64,000 bases of DNA from Bacteroidota bacterium (GCA_020161835.1 JAIUNL010000008.1:20552-84551); one strand, 5' to 3'. Shown: positions 53,044 to 62,100, numbered from the stretch's first letter. Notes: generated by a model not told the origin, from the letters alone. A program made the numbers and translations.

Positions 53044-53448
53044 ATGACATTATCTATTCAAGGGAAAATTGTTGAGATTTTTGGCATCATTCAGGTGAAT
53101 GAGAAATTTAAAAAAAGGGAATTTGTTGTTGAGTATATTGAGAATTCCCAATATCCCGAATATCTCAAGTTTGAATTCAATCATGATAAATGCACAATTC
53201 TGGATAACTACAAAATTGATGAATTTGTTGAACTTCATTTTAATCTGAAAGGCAGAGCCTTTAATAATCAAAACGGCGGGAAGAATTATTACAATACCCT
53301 TCAAGCCTGGAAAATTTTAAAAATTGATCCGGAATCCAGAGAGCCCCTTCATCCTGTCAGAGATCAACGCCCTCCACAGGCTCAACCCAAACAGACGAAT
53401 GATTTCAATGACATGCTCACGAATTCTTCTGATGTTGATGATGATTGA
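53044..53448 (+). CDS. DUF3127 OB-fold-like protein with acidic tail
   Basis: This 134-aa cytoplasmic protein matches DUF3127, a small Bacteroidota family with an OB-type fold: LSIQGKIVEIFGI opening, FKKREFVVEYIENSQYPEYL and FNLKGRAFNN-x-x-GGKNYYNTLQAWKI. The C-terminus is Pro/Gln-rich and ends in an acidic tail (FNDMLTNSSDVDDD), much like the tails of single-stranded DNA-binding proteins. The frame is open to 52984, but only the ATG at 53044 fits the family start. It may bind nucleic acid; the function is unknown. Confidence 0.75.
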   Translation: MTLSIQGKIVEIFGIIQVNEKFKKREFVVEYIENSQYPEYLKFEFNHDKCTILDNYKIDEFVELHFNLKGRAFNNQNGGKNYYNTLQAWKILKIDPESREPLHPVRDQRPPQAQPKQTNDFNDMLTNSSDVDDD

Positions 53449-53449
53449 A

Positions 53450-53585
53450 AATTTGTTGTAAGTGATAAGTTGTAAGTGGTAAGTTACGAGAAAGACGGTA
53501 ACTGAGTCCCGTTTTTCTCGTAAGTGCCCGTTTTTACCTATCACTTACTACATACCACTTGCCACTTTTCATTTACCACATTCCG
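53450..53585. repeat. Heptad arrays flanking a hairpin
   Basis: A TTGTAAG/TGATAAG array (53450-53485), a hairpin with arms ACGAGAAAGACGG and CCGTTTTTCTCGT (one G-T pair), a CACTTAC/CATACCA-type array (53536-53585). The hairpin loop has a shortened copy of the ACTGAG core. The hairpin could end the DUF3127 transcript. Confidence 0.75.
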
Positions 53586-53616
53586 CCCGCCATTTATATC
53601 TTTCCATCAGATTCCG

Positions 53617-53624
53617 TATATTTG
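53617..53624 (+). promoter_or_regulatory. Possible Bacteroidota-type -7 element of prfC
   Basis: TATATTTG fits TAnnTTTG and lies 32 nt before the prfC ATG. The -33 position is only TTTA-like. Confidence 0.4.
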
Positions 53625-53656
53625 CCCTCCAAATTTTTTAATCAGCAGAGATTTTA

Positions 53657-55255
53657 ATGCCCGTTCCAGGAATTGATCAGGAAATCCAACGTCGTCGTAC
53701 CCTTGCCATTATTTCACACCCGGATGCCGGAAAAACAACGTTAACAGAAAAGCTTTTACTTTATTCAGGTGCGATTCACCGTGCCGGATCTGTAACTGGA
53801 AAGGCCGGAACCAAATCGACCACTTCTGACTGGATGTCAATTGAACAAAACCGGGGAATTTCAATTTCTTCTTCGGCTATGCAGGTTGAATACGGCGATT
53901 ATTTACTCAACATCCTCGACACACCCGGCCACCAGGATTTCAGTGAAGATACTTACCGTACTCTGATTGCAGTTGATTGTGCCATCATGCTTATTGATGC
54001 TGCAAAAGGGGTCGAACCGCAGACCATCAAATTATTTAAAGTTTGTAAAGACCGTGGCATCCCGATTATCACTTTCATGAACAAACTTGATCGCCCGGGA
54101 CAAAATCCCTTTGATCTGATGGCAGAAGTTGAAAATGTTTTGGGCATCACCTGCGTTCCTCTAACCTGGCCGATTGGTAATGGTGATGAGTTTCAGGGAA
54201 TTCTTGAACTTGAAACCCTCAAAATCTCCAAATTTCAGGAAGTGGTTAAAGGTCAATATCGGGCACCAGAGAAGGTTTCAGGGTTAAATGCACATGAACT
54301 GACAGATCTGATTGGTACAAAAGCACAAAAACAACTAAACGAAGACGTTAAACTCCTTCGTGAGGCACTCCCTGAATTTGATAATGAATATTTCATGGCT
54401 CAGGAAATTACACCGGTTTTCTGGGGAAGTGCAATAAACAACTTTGGGATTGAGCATTTTCTTGACAGTTTGGTTCGCCTGACTCCCGTTCCCGGTTCGT
54501 TTAAAACAACTATCGGTGAAGTTAAACCTGATGCCGATTTTTTCTCTGCATTTATTTACAAAGTCCAGGCAAATATGAACCAGAAACACCGTGACCGGGT
54601 TGCGTTTATGCGCATCATGTCAGGTAAGTTTGAGCGGGGTATGGATGCCTATCACTTCAGAATGGGAAAAGATGTAAAACTTTCCTATTCGTACAAAATT
54701 TTTGGCCAGGATCGTTCAATGGTTGAAGAAGCATGGCCGGGTGATGTTATCGGTTTAATTAACCCAGGTGTTTTCAGAGTCGGTGATGTTGTTTCCGCCG
54801 GTCCCCGTTTTGATATTGCCCGGTTTCCAAGATTTGCTCCTGAAATTTTCTCCCGTGTTTATCCGGCAGCTTATTCTTTTTCAAAAGGATTTAAAAAAGG
54901 GGTTACCGAACTGGGTGAAGAAGGTGTCATTCAGCTATTCTATGATGCAAACGATACACCAACACCTGTAATAGGTGCAGTTGGGCAGTTGCAGCTTGAA
55001 GTTTTTGCTACACGGATGGAAGAAGAATACCGTGAAAAAATCAAATTTGAAGAGCTCTCCTTTACCCGCTGCAGATGGATACCCGACGGACAAAAACTTC
55101 CGGAAGGCAGATCGTTTAACCTCTATAAAGACACTCAGGGCAGACGTGTTCTTTTATTTGATTCTGAATGGGAATTAAATTACGTAAAAGAAAAAAATCC
55201 GGATTTGACTTTACTTGATGCACCACCCAATGAGCAGGGTGTTAATCTGAAATAA
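53657..55255 (+). CDS. prfC: Peptide chain release factor 3
   Basis: This 532-aa cytoplasmic GTPase recycles release factors 1 and 2 after termination. The GTPase motifs are G1 (SHPDAGKTTLTEKLL), the switch I region EQNRGISISSSAMQ, G3 (DTPGHQDFSED) and G4 (MNKLDRPGQNPF). RF3-specific features include the TKSTTSDWMSIEQ segment and the C-terminal SEWELNYVKEKNPDLTL. The length is normal (about 525-530 aa). It stands alone, meeting the copper operon tail to tail with no gap. Confidence 0.96.
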   Translation: MPVPGIDQEIQRRRTLAIISHPDAGKTTLTEKLLLYSGAIHRAGSVTGKAGTKSTTSDWMSIEQNRGISISSSAMQVEYGDYLLNILDTPGHQDFSEDTYRTLIAVDCAIMLIDAAKGVEPQTIKLFKVCKDRGIPIITFMNKLDRPGQNPFDLMAEVENVLGITCVPLTWPIGNGDEFQGILELETLKISKFQEVVKGQYRAPEKVSGLNAHELTDLIGTKAQKQLNEDVKLLREALPEFDNEYFMAQEITPVFWGSAINNFGIEHFLDSLVRLTPVPGSFKTTIGEVKPDADFFSAFIYKVQANMNQKHRDRVAFMRIMSGKFERGMDAYHFRMGKDVKLSYSYKIFGQDRSMVEEAWPGDVIGLINPGVFRVGDVVSAGPRFDIARFPRFAPEIFSRVYPAAYSFSKGFKKGVTELGEEGVIQLFYDANDTPTPVIGAVGQLQLEVFATRMEEEYREKIKFEELSFTRCRWIPDGQKLPEGRSFNLYKDTQGRRVLLFDSEWELNYVKEKNPDLTLLDAPPNEQGVNLK

Positions 55256-57634
55256 TTACAGTTTTATTCTTTTAAGTCTTAGCGCATTTAATACAACTGA
55301 AACTGAACTGAATGCCATGGCTCCACCCGCAATCCACGGTGTAAGTAAACCCATTGCCGCAACCGGGATACCAATCAGATTATATCCGAAAGCCCATCCA
55401 AAATTCTGCTGAATGTTTTTTGATGCTGCTTTACTGATCAGAAATGCTGTGATGATGCTCTCCGGATTGCTGTTCAGTATGGTAATTGTTCCGGCATTGA
55501 TTGCCACATCTGCACCTGATCCCATTGCTATACCCACATCAGCTTCAGCAAGCGCACCGGCATCATTCATTCCATCTCCGGCAAAAGCCACCATTTTTCC
55601 TGATTTTTTTAAACCGGAAACGAAATTTGCCTTTTCTTCAGGACGCTGTTCTGATTTCCAGTTTGATATCCCGGTTTGTTGTGCAACTGATCCGGCCACT
55701 TCAGTTCTGTCACCAGTAAGCATCCAAACATCAATCCCACGCAATTCAAAAAAATAAACAAGGTCTGCTGAAGACTCTTTTACATGGTCTTCAAGTTCAA
55801 TTGCACCAATAATTTCATCTCCAAAGCTTACATAAACCAAGGGGTTAAGGATAGGACTAAAGTCAGGTGTTTGCCAATCTCTTCCACTAAAAACAAAATT
55901 CCTGTTTCCGGTAAGAACTTCTTTTCCATCCACAAATCCTTTTAAGCCAGAACCCGTTATCGTGGCAAAATCTGTAACTTCCTTTAACCCGATTTGATGC
56001 TCATCAGCAAATTCGCAGATTGCATTTGAAAGGGGATGCATTGAAAATTTTCCAAGTGAAGCTGCAATTGAAAGTACATTATTTTCAGTATGTCCGTTGA
56101 AGGTATAAGTCTTCAAAACTGATAACTTACCTGAAGTCAATGTACCTGTTTTATCTAACACCAAAACATCAATTTTGGCAAGATTTTCTAAAGCCCCACC
56201 GTTTCTGAATAGGATTCCATTTTTGGCTGAACGACCGGTTGCTACCAAAATGGATATAGGAGTTGCAAGTCCGAGGGCACAGGGGCAGGCGATTACCAGA
56301 ACCGAGATTGCCGCAAGTAACGCTGGTTCAAAATGACCAGGCTTGGTAAAAATGATCCAGACACCAAAAGTAATCAGCGAAATGACAAGAACCGCCGGAA
56401 CAAAAAGTCCTGCAATTTTATCAGCCAGCACTTGTATGGGAGGTTTGGAGGTTTGTGCCTGTTCAACAAGTCTGATAATTCCGGCAATAACCGTTTCAGA
56501 ACCAATTTTTTCAGTTCGTATATGTAAAACACCTGTCAAATTAAGTGTACCGGCAGTAACAACCTGACCAGTCGTTTTTTCTGCAGGAACGGGTTCACCG
56601 GTAAGCAGAGATTCATCAACAGAAGAAGATCCTAGGGTGATTATCCCGTCAACGGGGAAATATTCCCCAGGTAAAACCCGGATCACATCACCTGGAATAA
56701 TACTGGAAACATCTGTAACAATTTCAGTGGTATCCTTGATCAGTGTGCAGGTTTTGGGAGTAAGGTTCAGGAGGTCACTTATAGCTTCACCCGACTTTTG
56801 TCTGGCATTTTTTTCGAGATATTTGCCAAGCATAACCAAACTAATGACCATTGACCCAGATTCGAAATAAAAATGGTCTCCGCCCGAAACAAGAGAATAA
56901 GAACTATAAAGAAATGCAGCCCAGCTGCCAAGACTTACCAGAACATTCATGTCCGGAGAAAGCTGTGAAATTGCCTTATAGGAATGAATATGAAATTTTC
57001 TGCCGAACCAAACCTGAACAGGAAGGGCAAGCCAGAACTGGAACCAGCCAGTATGCATGAAATGAGGAAGAAGATGGTGCCCGGAATTGAGAACCATGAT
57101 CACCATATCCAGCATTAGAAATAGAAATGGAGCAGTCAGGATTAATGATAAGATCAGTTCATTTAACTCTGAAGATTTTTTTGGGTCTACTGCTTTTTGA
57201 TCTGGGTTTTCAGCTTTTACCCCATAGCCGATTTCCCTGATCCGGCTTTGAATGGTGCTCAAAGAAGTTTGATCAGAATCATAGGAAACAGAAGCTTTTT
57301 CGGTTCCAAGGTTAACGGAAATGGAAATGACCCCCGCCATTTTGCCAACTTTTTTCTCAATCCGGTTCACACAATTTGCACAAGTCATACCTGAAATAAT
57401 CAAGTTGGCATTTTCTGTTTTTGGTTTCGGAACCTGATAACCTGCCTTTTCAATAATTGTAATCAGGTTTGATTTTGAGGTTAAATCGGGGTCATAGGTA
57501 ACAGATGCTTTTTCACTGGCAAGATTTACTGAAACTTCCAAAACACCATCAGATTTCAAAAGTTTTTTTTCAATCCTGTTTACACATGATGCACAAGTCA
57601 TTCCTTCAACAGGAATATCAACTAGTTTTTGCAT
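55256..57634 (-). CDS. copA: Copper-exporting P1B-type ATPase
   Basis: This 792-aa inner-membrane pump has two N-terminal heavy-metal domains (GMTCASC with Cys14/Cys17; GMTCANC with Cys85/Cys88) and eight predicted helices. The membrane metal site is CPCALGLATP. The phosphorylation Asp is in DKTGTLTSGK, and MHPLSNAI provides the HP motif. Nucleotide and hinge motifs are MLTGDRTE and GDGMNDAGALAEADVG. This is the standard Cu(I)-ATPase plan. Its ATG shares one base with the stop of the small copper chaperone gene, so the two are coupled. Confidence 0.95.
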   Translation of the reverse strand: MQKLVDIPVEGMTCASCVNRIEKKLLKSDGVLEVSVNLASEKASVTYDPDLTSKSNLITIIEKAGYQVPKPKTENANLIISGMTCANCVNRIEKKVGKMAGVISISVNLGTEKASVSYDSDQTSLSTIQSRIREIGYGVKAENPDQKAVDPKKSSELNELILSLILTAPFLFLMLDMVIMVLNSGHHLLPHFMHTGWFQFWLALPVQVWFGRKFHIHSYKAISQLSPDMNVLVSLGSWAAFLYSSYSLVSGGDHFYFESGSMVISLVMLGKYLEKNARQKSGEAISDLLNLTPKTCTLIKDTTEIVTDVSSIIPGDVIRVLPGEYFPVDGIITLGSSSVDESLLTGEPVPAEKTTGQVVTAGTLNLTGVLHIRTEKIGSETVIAGIIRLVEQAQTSKPPIQVLADKIAGLFVPAVLVISLITFGVWIIFTKPGHFEPALLAAISVLVIACPCALGLATPISILVATGRSAKNGILFRNGGALENLAKIDVLVLDKTGTLTSGKLSVLKTYTFNGHTENNVLSIAASLGKFSMHPLSNAICEFADEHQIGLKEVTDFATITGSGLKGFVDGKEVLTGNRNFVFSGRDWQTPDFSPILNPLVYVSFGDEIIGAIELEDHVKESSADLVYFFELRGIDVWMLTGDRTEVAGSVAQQTGISNWKSEQRPEEKANFVSGLKKSGKMVAFAGDGMNDAGALAEADVGIAMGSGADVAINAGTITILNSNPESIITAFLISKAASKNIQQNFGWAFGYNLIGIPVAAMGLLTPWIAGGAMAFSSVSVVLNALRLKRIKL

Positions 57635-57849
57635 CAGTTAACGTCAATCAGTTTGAATCCTGCTTCTGAAATTGCAGCCGTTAACTGTTTTGATGATACT
57701 ACTTCATCATCATATTCAATTTCGGCTTCACCCACCAGCACATTAATAATTTTAACTTCCGGTATGGCGTTAAGTTCTTCCTTTACTGAACGTACACAGG
57801 AATTCATACAGTGCATACCTTCAATTTTGAGTTTGTGAACAGTTTTCAT
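57634..57849 (-). CDS. copZ: CopZ-like copper chaperone with unusual CxxxC
   Basis: This 71-aa protein is a single HMA domain with a ferredoxin-like beta-alpha-beta pattern. The metal loop reads GMHCMNSC (Cys14 and Cys18), giving CxxxC instead of the normal CxxC. The rest (AEIEYDDEVVSSKQLTAAISEAGF) is standard. It should carry copper, or another metal, to the pump encoded just downstream. It could alternatively be a sensor or a chaperone for a different metal. Confidence 0.85.
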   Translation of the reverse strand: MKTVHKLKIEGMHCMNSCVRSVKEELNAIPEVKIINVLVGEAEIEYDDEVVSSKQLTAAISEAGFKLIDVN

Positions 57850-57986
57850 CTTAGCTCCAATGAATAATGTGAAAATCGATATGCAAAGATGAGAAAGAAT
57901 CAGGAAATAACTGTTACAGAATTTTTCCGAAATGATTCATGATTTTCGCCGGGAAAGAAACCATTAGCCTTTTGCAGGGAGGAACG

Positions 57987-58586
57987 TTAGTGTGAATGGG
58001 CTTTTGGTTGAATATTATCGAGGGAATGACGATTTTTTGAAGCTGATTGCCTGAACTCAGTTATTGAAAGTCCGGTAACTTGTTTAAACTGGGCAGAAAA
58101 GTGGGCTGCTGAAGAATATTGAAGTTTCGCAGCAATGACCTTATTGGGCAGGTCACCGTAAGAAATCCATTCCTTGGCTTTTTCAATCTTTAAAAGAATG
58201 AAATATTTTTCAATCGTAATGTTTTCATGTTTGGAAAATAACTGGGTCAATCTTGAATAACTCATCGAAAAATGAAAGGTGAGTAAATCTGATATATTTT
58301 GACTGAGCGGATTGGAATCGAGTTGATTGACTGTTTGCAGCAAAAAAGTTTTTACCTGATCACAAACCTGATCATCCCTGCTTTTCAATAAATCAAACCC
58401 TGCGGCAATTAGTTTACTTTCCAATTCAAAACGCTGTGATTCAGTTATATTTGAAAGAAGATCCGCTTCACCCAGTCTAATTTCGGAAAAAGAAATGCCA
58501 ATGCCCGAAAGAATGGATTCAACTGCACTTATACACCTTGGGCAAACCATATTTTTAATAAAGACGGTTTCTCTTTGTTTTTCCAT
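57987..58586 (-). CDS. HMA-AraC fusion regulator
   Basis: In this 199-aa protein, residues 5-70 resemble a heavy-metal-associated domain with VCPRC (Cys15, Cys18). Residues 90-185 form an AraC-type DNA-binding domain with two helix-turn-helices (LTQLFSKHENITIEKYFILL and KVIAAKLQYSSAAHFSAQFK). A His-rich tail (KAHSH) ends the protein. The likely role is metal-dependent control of the adjacent copZ-copA unit, whose start is 137 bp downstream. It begins 1 bp after the EamA stop, so it is co-transcribed with that gene. Confidence 0.85.
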   Translation of the reverse strand: MEKQRETVFIKNMVCPRCISAVESILSGIGISFSEIRLGEADLLSNITESQRFELESKLIAAGFDLLKSRDDQVCDQVKTFLLQTVNQLDSNPLSQNISDLLTFHFSMSYSRLTQLFSKHENITIEKYFILLKIEKAKEWISYGDLPNKVIAAKLQYSSAAHFSAQFKQVTGLSITEFRQSASKNRHSLDNIQPKAHSH

Positions 58587-58587
58587 A

Positions 58588-59016
58588 TCAGACTTTCACC
58601 GTAAGTACAACAATTCCAGAAATAGTGAGCAACATTCCAACAATTGTTTTTACTTCCAACGGTTCGCCACCGTAAACAATTCCCATCAACGCACCAAAAA
58701 ATGGGGAAGTAAAGGCTATTGGCATGACTGTGCTTAAAGGTGCTCCCTTAATTGCCATGTAGAAACACAGCATGCCGACTGAACCGGCAACAATTCCACC
58801 ACCTACAACCATATAAAGAAGAGCTTTGGGTCCTGCATTTCCAATCAGCTTCCAATCTGGGTAACTGACGGCACCTAAAATCAGAAGTGCAACGGCTGTT
58901 CGGATTGTTATTCCCAGTTGTGGACTCAGGTTTCCCATGTGAAGTCCTTTTTTCTCAAAATATCCACCAATTCCCCAAGCCATTGAAGTCAGAATTGCAA
59001 ATAAAATGGGTTTCAT
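58588..59016 (-). CDS. EamA-domain membrane protein (single domain)
   Basis: This 142-aa inner-membrane protein has four to five helices and the EamA repeat pattern: MAWGIGGYFEKKG at the start, SPFFGALMGIVYGGEPL before the last helix. It is half the length of normal EamA drug/metabolite transporters (about 290 aa, two repeats), so it would work as a dimer like small multidrug proteins. The substrate is unknown; it is the first gene of the transcript that continues into the metal-linked regulator. Confidence 0.8.
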   Translation of the reverse strand: MKPILFAILTSMAWGIGGYFEKKGLHMGNLSPQLGITIRTAVALLILGAVSYPDWKLIGNAGPKALLYMVVGGGIVAGSVGMLCFYMAIKGAPLSTVMPIAFTSPFFGALMGIVYGGEPLEVKTIVGMLLTISGIVVLTVKV

Positions 59017-59269
59017 CGTATCCCTCTGTTTGGTCTGGTATGAAAATACAAATAACAGGTTAAAATTAAATCTAAATTCGAAATTTTAGGCAAGAATTTT
59101 TTTTTCAAGCAAGCGCACCTTTGTTAACGGGTAAAACCAGAGCCGCTGCATATATTTTACTGGAACATACCATGTTCAAAAAGCTCTGCAGAACAATTGA
59201 AAATAAATATTTTCTCCTGTTTGATTACAAAAAGTAATAAACTTATATTGTACAATTGTGAGTAAGACG

Positions 59270-60055
59270 ATGAACACATTTATAAAACGCCGCATTAAAA
59301 CCTATCTGATCTATTTTTTTATCTGTATCGGGATACTGTCTGGACTTGCTGTCCTTTTTAATGGGGTAGTGATGCCCTACTATGTCAACCAGAAAGACGT
59401 AGTCGCAGTGCCCGGCGTTATGGGACTTTCACGTGAAGAGGCCGAGCAAAATCTTACATCTCTCGATCTTGAGCCAATTGTTGCAATTTCAAACTATGAC
59501 CCAAAGCAAAAACCAAACACGGTTATTTCGCAAAATCCTGAAGGTTCAGTCAGCGTAAAAGTTGGCAGACGTGTTTATTTGACTGTAACTGCCTCAGAAG
59601 CAGCCAAAGTTGCAGTTCCTGAACTGACTTCTAAATCAGAACGTGAAGCAACGATTTTACTGGAAAAAGCGAAACTGAAAAAAGGTGGTGTCATCTACAG
59701 TCAAAGTGAAAATATTCCTGAGAATGTGGTGATGAGTCAATCGGTATCTGCAGGCCGTGAAGTCAGGGAAGGTTCATTTATCACATTGGTCATCTCAAAA
59801 GGTTCAGTTCGGGATTTTGTACAGGTGCCCGATTTAACTTCCCAATCATTGAACGAAGGTCAAAATTTACTTCTCAAAGCCAATCTTACTCTGGGTTCGA
59901 TAAACTTTCAATATACAGATGAGATGCTGCCAAACACGATAGTTGATCAGTTTCCAAAATCGGGTGGTCAGATCAGCTCTGGTAAACCTGTTGACGTCTG
60001 GGTAACAAAAAAAGGAAAACCTGAATCCAAAACAGAAAGTAAAGGTCGTGACTAA
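59270..60055 (+). CDS. Membrane-anchored protein with three PASTA domains
   Basis: This 261-aa protein has a short basic N-terminus, one transmembrane helix (YLIYFFICIGILSGLAVLF) and three tandem PASTA domains, each opening VPGVMGLSREEAEQNL, VPELTSKSEREATILL and VPDLTSQSLNEGQNLL. PASTA domains bind peptidoglycan fragments; here there is no kinase or transpeptidase domain attached. A GTG at 59258 is an alternative start. The end overlaps rpe by 8 nt. PASTA-only proteins next to rpe are seen in other FCB bacteria. Confidence 0.85.
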   Translation: MNTFIKRRIKTYLIYFFICIGILSGLAVLFNGVVMPYYVNQKDVVAVPGVMGLSREEAEQNLTSLDLEPIVAISNYDPKQKPNTVISQNPEGSVSVKVGRRVYLTVTASEAAKVAVPELTSKSEREATILLEKAKLKKGGVIYSQSENIPENVVMSQSVSAGREVREGSFITLVISKGSVRDFVQVPDLTSQSLNEGQNLLLKANLTLGSINFQYTDEMLPNTIVDQFPKSGGQISSGKPVDVWVTKKGKPESKTESKGRD

Positions 60056-60719
60056 ACCCGTTCTCATTGCACCCAGTTTATTGTCTGCCGACTTCTCTAT
60101 ATTAGGAGAACAGATCAAAGCCTGTGAAACCGGGGGTGCTGACTGGATTCATTGTGATATTATGGATGGACATTTTGTCCCAAATCTGACCTTTGGTCCA
60201 TTTATCGTTGCGGCCGCCAAAAAAGTAACTCACCTTCCTTTGGATGTTCATCTGATGATTGAACATGCAGACCAGTATATTCCGGAATTTATTAAAGCAG
60301 GTGCAAGTATTGTAACTGTACATCAGGAAGCAGTTTATCACCTTCATCGTTCTGTTTCTCTTATCAGATCGCTGGGAGCCCAACCCGGAGTTTCAATCAA
60401 CCCCGGTACACCCGTTTCTACACTTGAAGAAATTTTACCCTTCATTGACCTTGTACTTATCATGTCTGTAAATCCTGGATTTGGCGGACAAGAATTTATT
60501 CCAACGATTCCGGAAAAAATAAAAAAACTGAGACGTATGGCAGACCAGCTTAACCCGGGCCTGTTAATTGAAGTTGATGGCGGAATTACACCCCAAACGA
60601 TTGGGAAAGTGACTGAAGCAGGCGCAAATGTTATGGTTGCTGGTTCAGCTGTGTTCAAATATAAAATTCCCGGAGAAGGAATCAGTCTTCTCAGAAAAGG
60701 AATATCAGAAATATTATGA
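60048..60719 (+). CDS. rpe: Ribulose-phosphate 3-epimerase
   Basis: This 223-aa TIM-barrel enzyme interconverts ribulose-5-phosphate and xylulose-5-phosphate. Landmarks: IAPSLLSADF, HCDIMDGHFVPNLTFGP (catalytic Asp and metal His), PLDVHLMIEHAD, VLIMSVNPGFGGQEFIP and the second catalytic Asp in IEVDGGITP. The only suitable start is the GTG at 60048, overlapping the PASTA gene. The stop overlaps the next start (ATGA). Confidence 0.95.
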   Translation: MTKPVLIAPSLLSADFSILGEQIKACETGGADWIHCDIMDGHFVPNLTFGPFIVAAAKKVTHLPLDVHLMIEHADQYIPEFIKAGASIVTVHQEAVYHLHRSVSLIRSLGAQPGVSINPGTPVSTLEEILPFIDLVLIMSVNPGFGGQEFIPTIPEKIKKLRRMADQLNPGLLIEVDGGITPQTIGKVTEAGANVMVAGSAVFKYKIPGEGISLLRKGISEIL

Positions 60720-62077
60720 GTAAGAAAATACTGTTTGTTGATGATGACTCAAATCTGCTTACTTTACTTACGCATACTTTTAATAAATATGGGTACACGA
60801 CGCTTGGTGTTCAAAACCCAAGACGCCTGATGGATGAAATAGCCTCATTTTATCCCCATATCATCTGTATGGATATTTCAATGCCTGAAATTGATGGCAT
60901 AAGCTTGCTGAAGGAAGTTAAGCAAACCTTTCCTCAGATACCTGTAATCATGGTTACAGCAAGTAACAATGTTGATTATGCTATAGAAAGCCTCAGGTCG
61001 GGTGCTTATCATTATATTAAAAAGCCCATTAACCGTGAAGAACTTTTCAAAACAGTTGAACAGGCCCTTGAGGTCAGAAATTTAAAAGTCGAAATCAGTC
61101 AGTTCAAGAGGCAGGTCAGATCAGATTTTAACCTTGACTCTTTGGTCGGCAAGTCCCCGGTTTTTGACAAACTTCGTGATCAGTTACAGAAACTTGCAAA
61201 TGTACCTGAAGCTCCTGTTTTAATAACCGGCGAAACCGGTACAGGCAAAAGTTTTCTGGCTAAAATTCTTCATTATATTACACCTGAAACATCAGGACAC
61301 AGTTTTGTTGAAGTAAATTCTGGTGCTATTCCCGGTACCATTTTTGAGTCTGAACTTTTTGGTTATATGAAAGGTTCATTTACTGATGCCAAAAAAGATA
61401 AAATAGGGTTGGTTGAAGAAGCTCAGGACGGTACTTTATTTCTTGATGAAATTGATTCAGTTCCTCTGCAGACTCAGGCCAAGCTTCTATCTTTTCTGGA
61501 ATCTAAAAAAGCAAGGCGAATTGGCGGACTTAAAGAAGTCTCTATTACAACCCGTGTAGTTGTTGCAACCAATGCCAATCTTGAAGAGTATTGTCACAAC
61601 GGATTATTCCGTGAAGATTTATACTACCGGATAAATGTAATTAATCTAAAAATGCCGGCTTTACGTGAAATACCTTTTGATATCCCGTTAATTGCAGAAA
61701 AAATTCTTGAAGAAGCTGCTGTCAGGTTTGGAAAAGGGGATGCGAAAATCCGTGAAGATGCTGCAGAACTTTTAACCCGCTATCACTTTCCAGGTAATGT
61801 TAGAGAGCTCAGAAATATTCTGGAGCGGGCACTTATTTTCTGTTCTGATGGGGTTATAAAGCCAGAAGATCTGAATCTGAGTTTCAGCTCATCTAAAAAG
61901 TCTGATTCCATGATCTTTGGAATTGGAAGAGTTGTTGATCTTGAAGGCCTGGAAAAGGAATATATTCAGTACATTTTAAAATATCATGCAAAATCTTATC
62001 AGGAAGCTGCTGATGTCTTAAACATTTCGACCAAGAACCTTTGGGAAAAGCGAAAAAAATACGACCTTGGTGAGTAA
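60716..62077 (+). CDS. NtrC-family response regulator (REC-AAA-HTH)
   Basis: In this 453-aa protein, the receiver (1-115) has acceptor Asp53 in CMDISMPEIDG and Lys in YIKKPIN. The AAA+ domain (about 140-375) has Walker A (GETGTGKS), Walker B (GTLFLDEID) and the arginine-rich sensor (YYRINVINLKMPALRE). The loop that normally reads GAFTGA, which touches sigma-54, is GSFTDA here (residues 220-225). The C-terminus is a Fis-type HTH (SYQEAADVLNISTKNLWEKR). Coupled to rpe by ATGA overlap. The partner kinase is not adjacent; the kinases at 40842-44671 are candidates. Confidence 0.92.
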   Translation: MSKKILFVDDDSNLLTLLTHTFNKYGYTTLGVQNPRRLMDEIASFYPHIICMDISMPEIDGISLLKEVKQTFPQIPVIMVTASNNVDYAIESLRSGAYHYIKKPINREELFKTVEQALEVRNLKVEISQFKRQVRSDFNLDSLVGKSPVFDKLRDQLQKLANVPEAPVLITGETGTGKSFLAKILHYITPETSGHSFVEVNSGAIPGTIFESELFGYMKGSFTDAKKDKIGLVEEAQDGTLFLDEIDSVPLQTQAKLLSFLESKKARRIGGLKEVSITTRVVVATNANLEEYCHNGLFREDLYYRINVINLKMPALREIPFDIPLIAEKILEEAAVRFGKGDAKIREDAAELLTRYHFPGNVRELRNILERALIFCSDGVIKPEDLNLSFSSSKKSDSMIFGIGRVVDLEGLEKEYIQYILKYHAKSYQEAADVLNISTKNLWEKRKKYDLGE

Positions 62078-62100
62078 CTTTTGATTTTGAAAGCAGTTCA

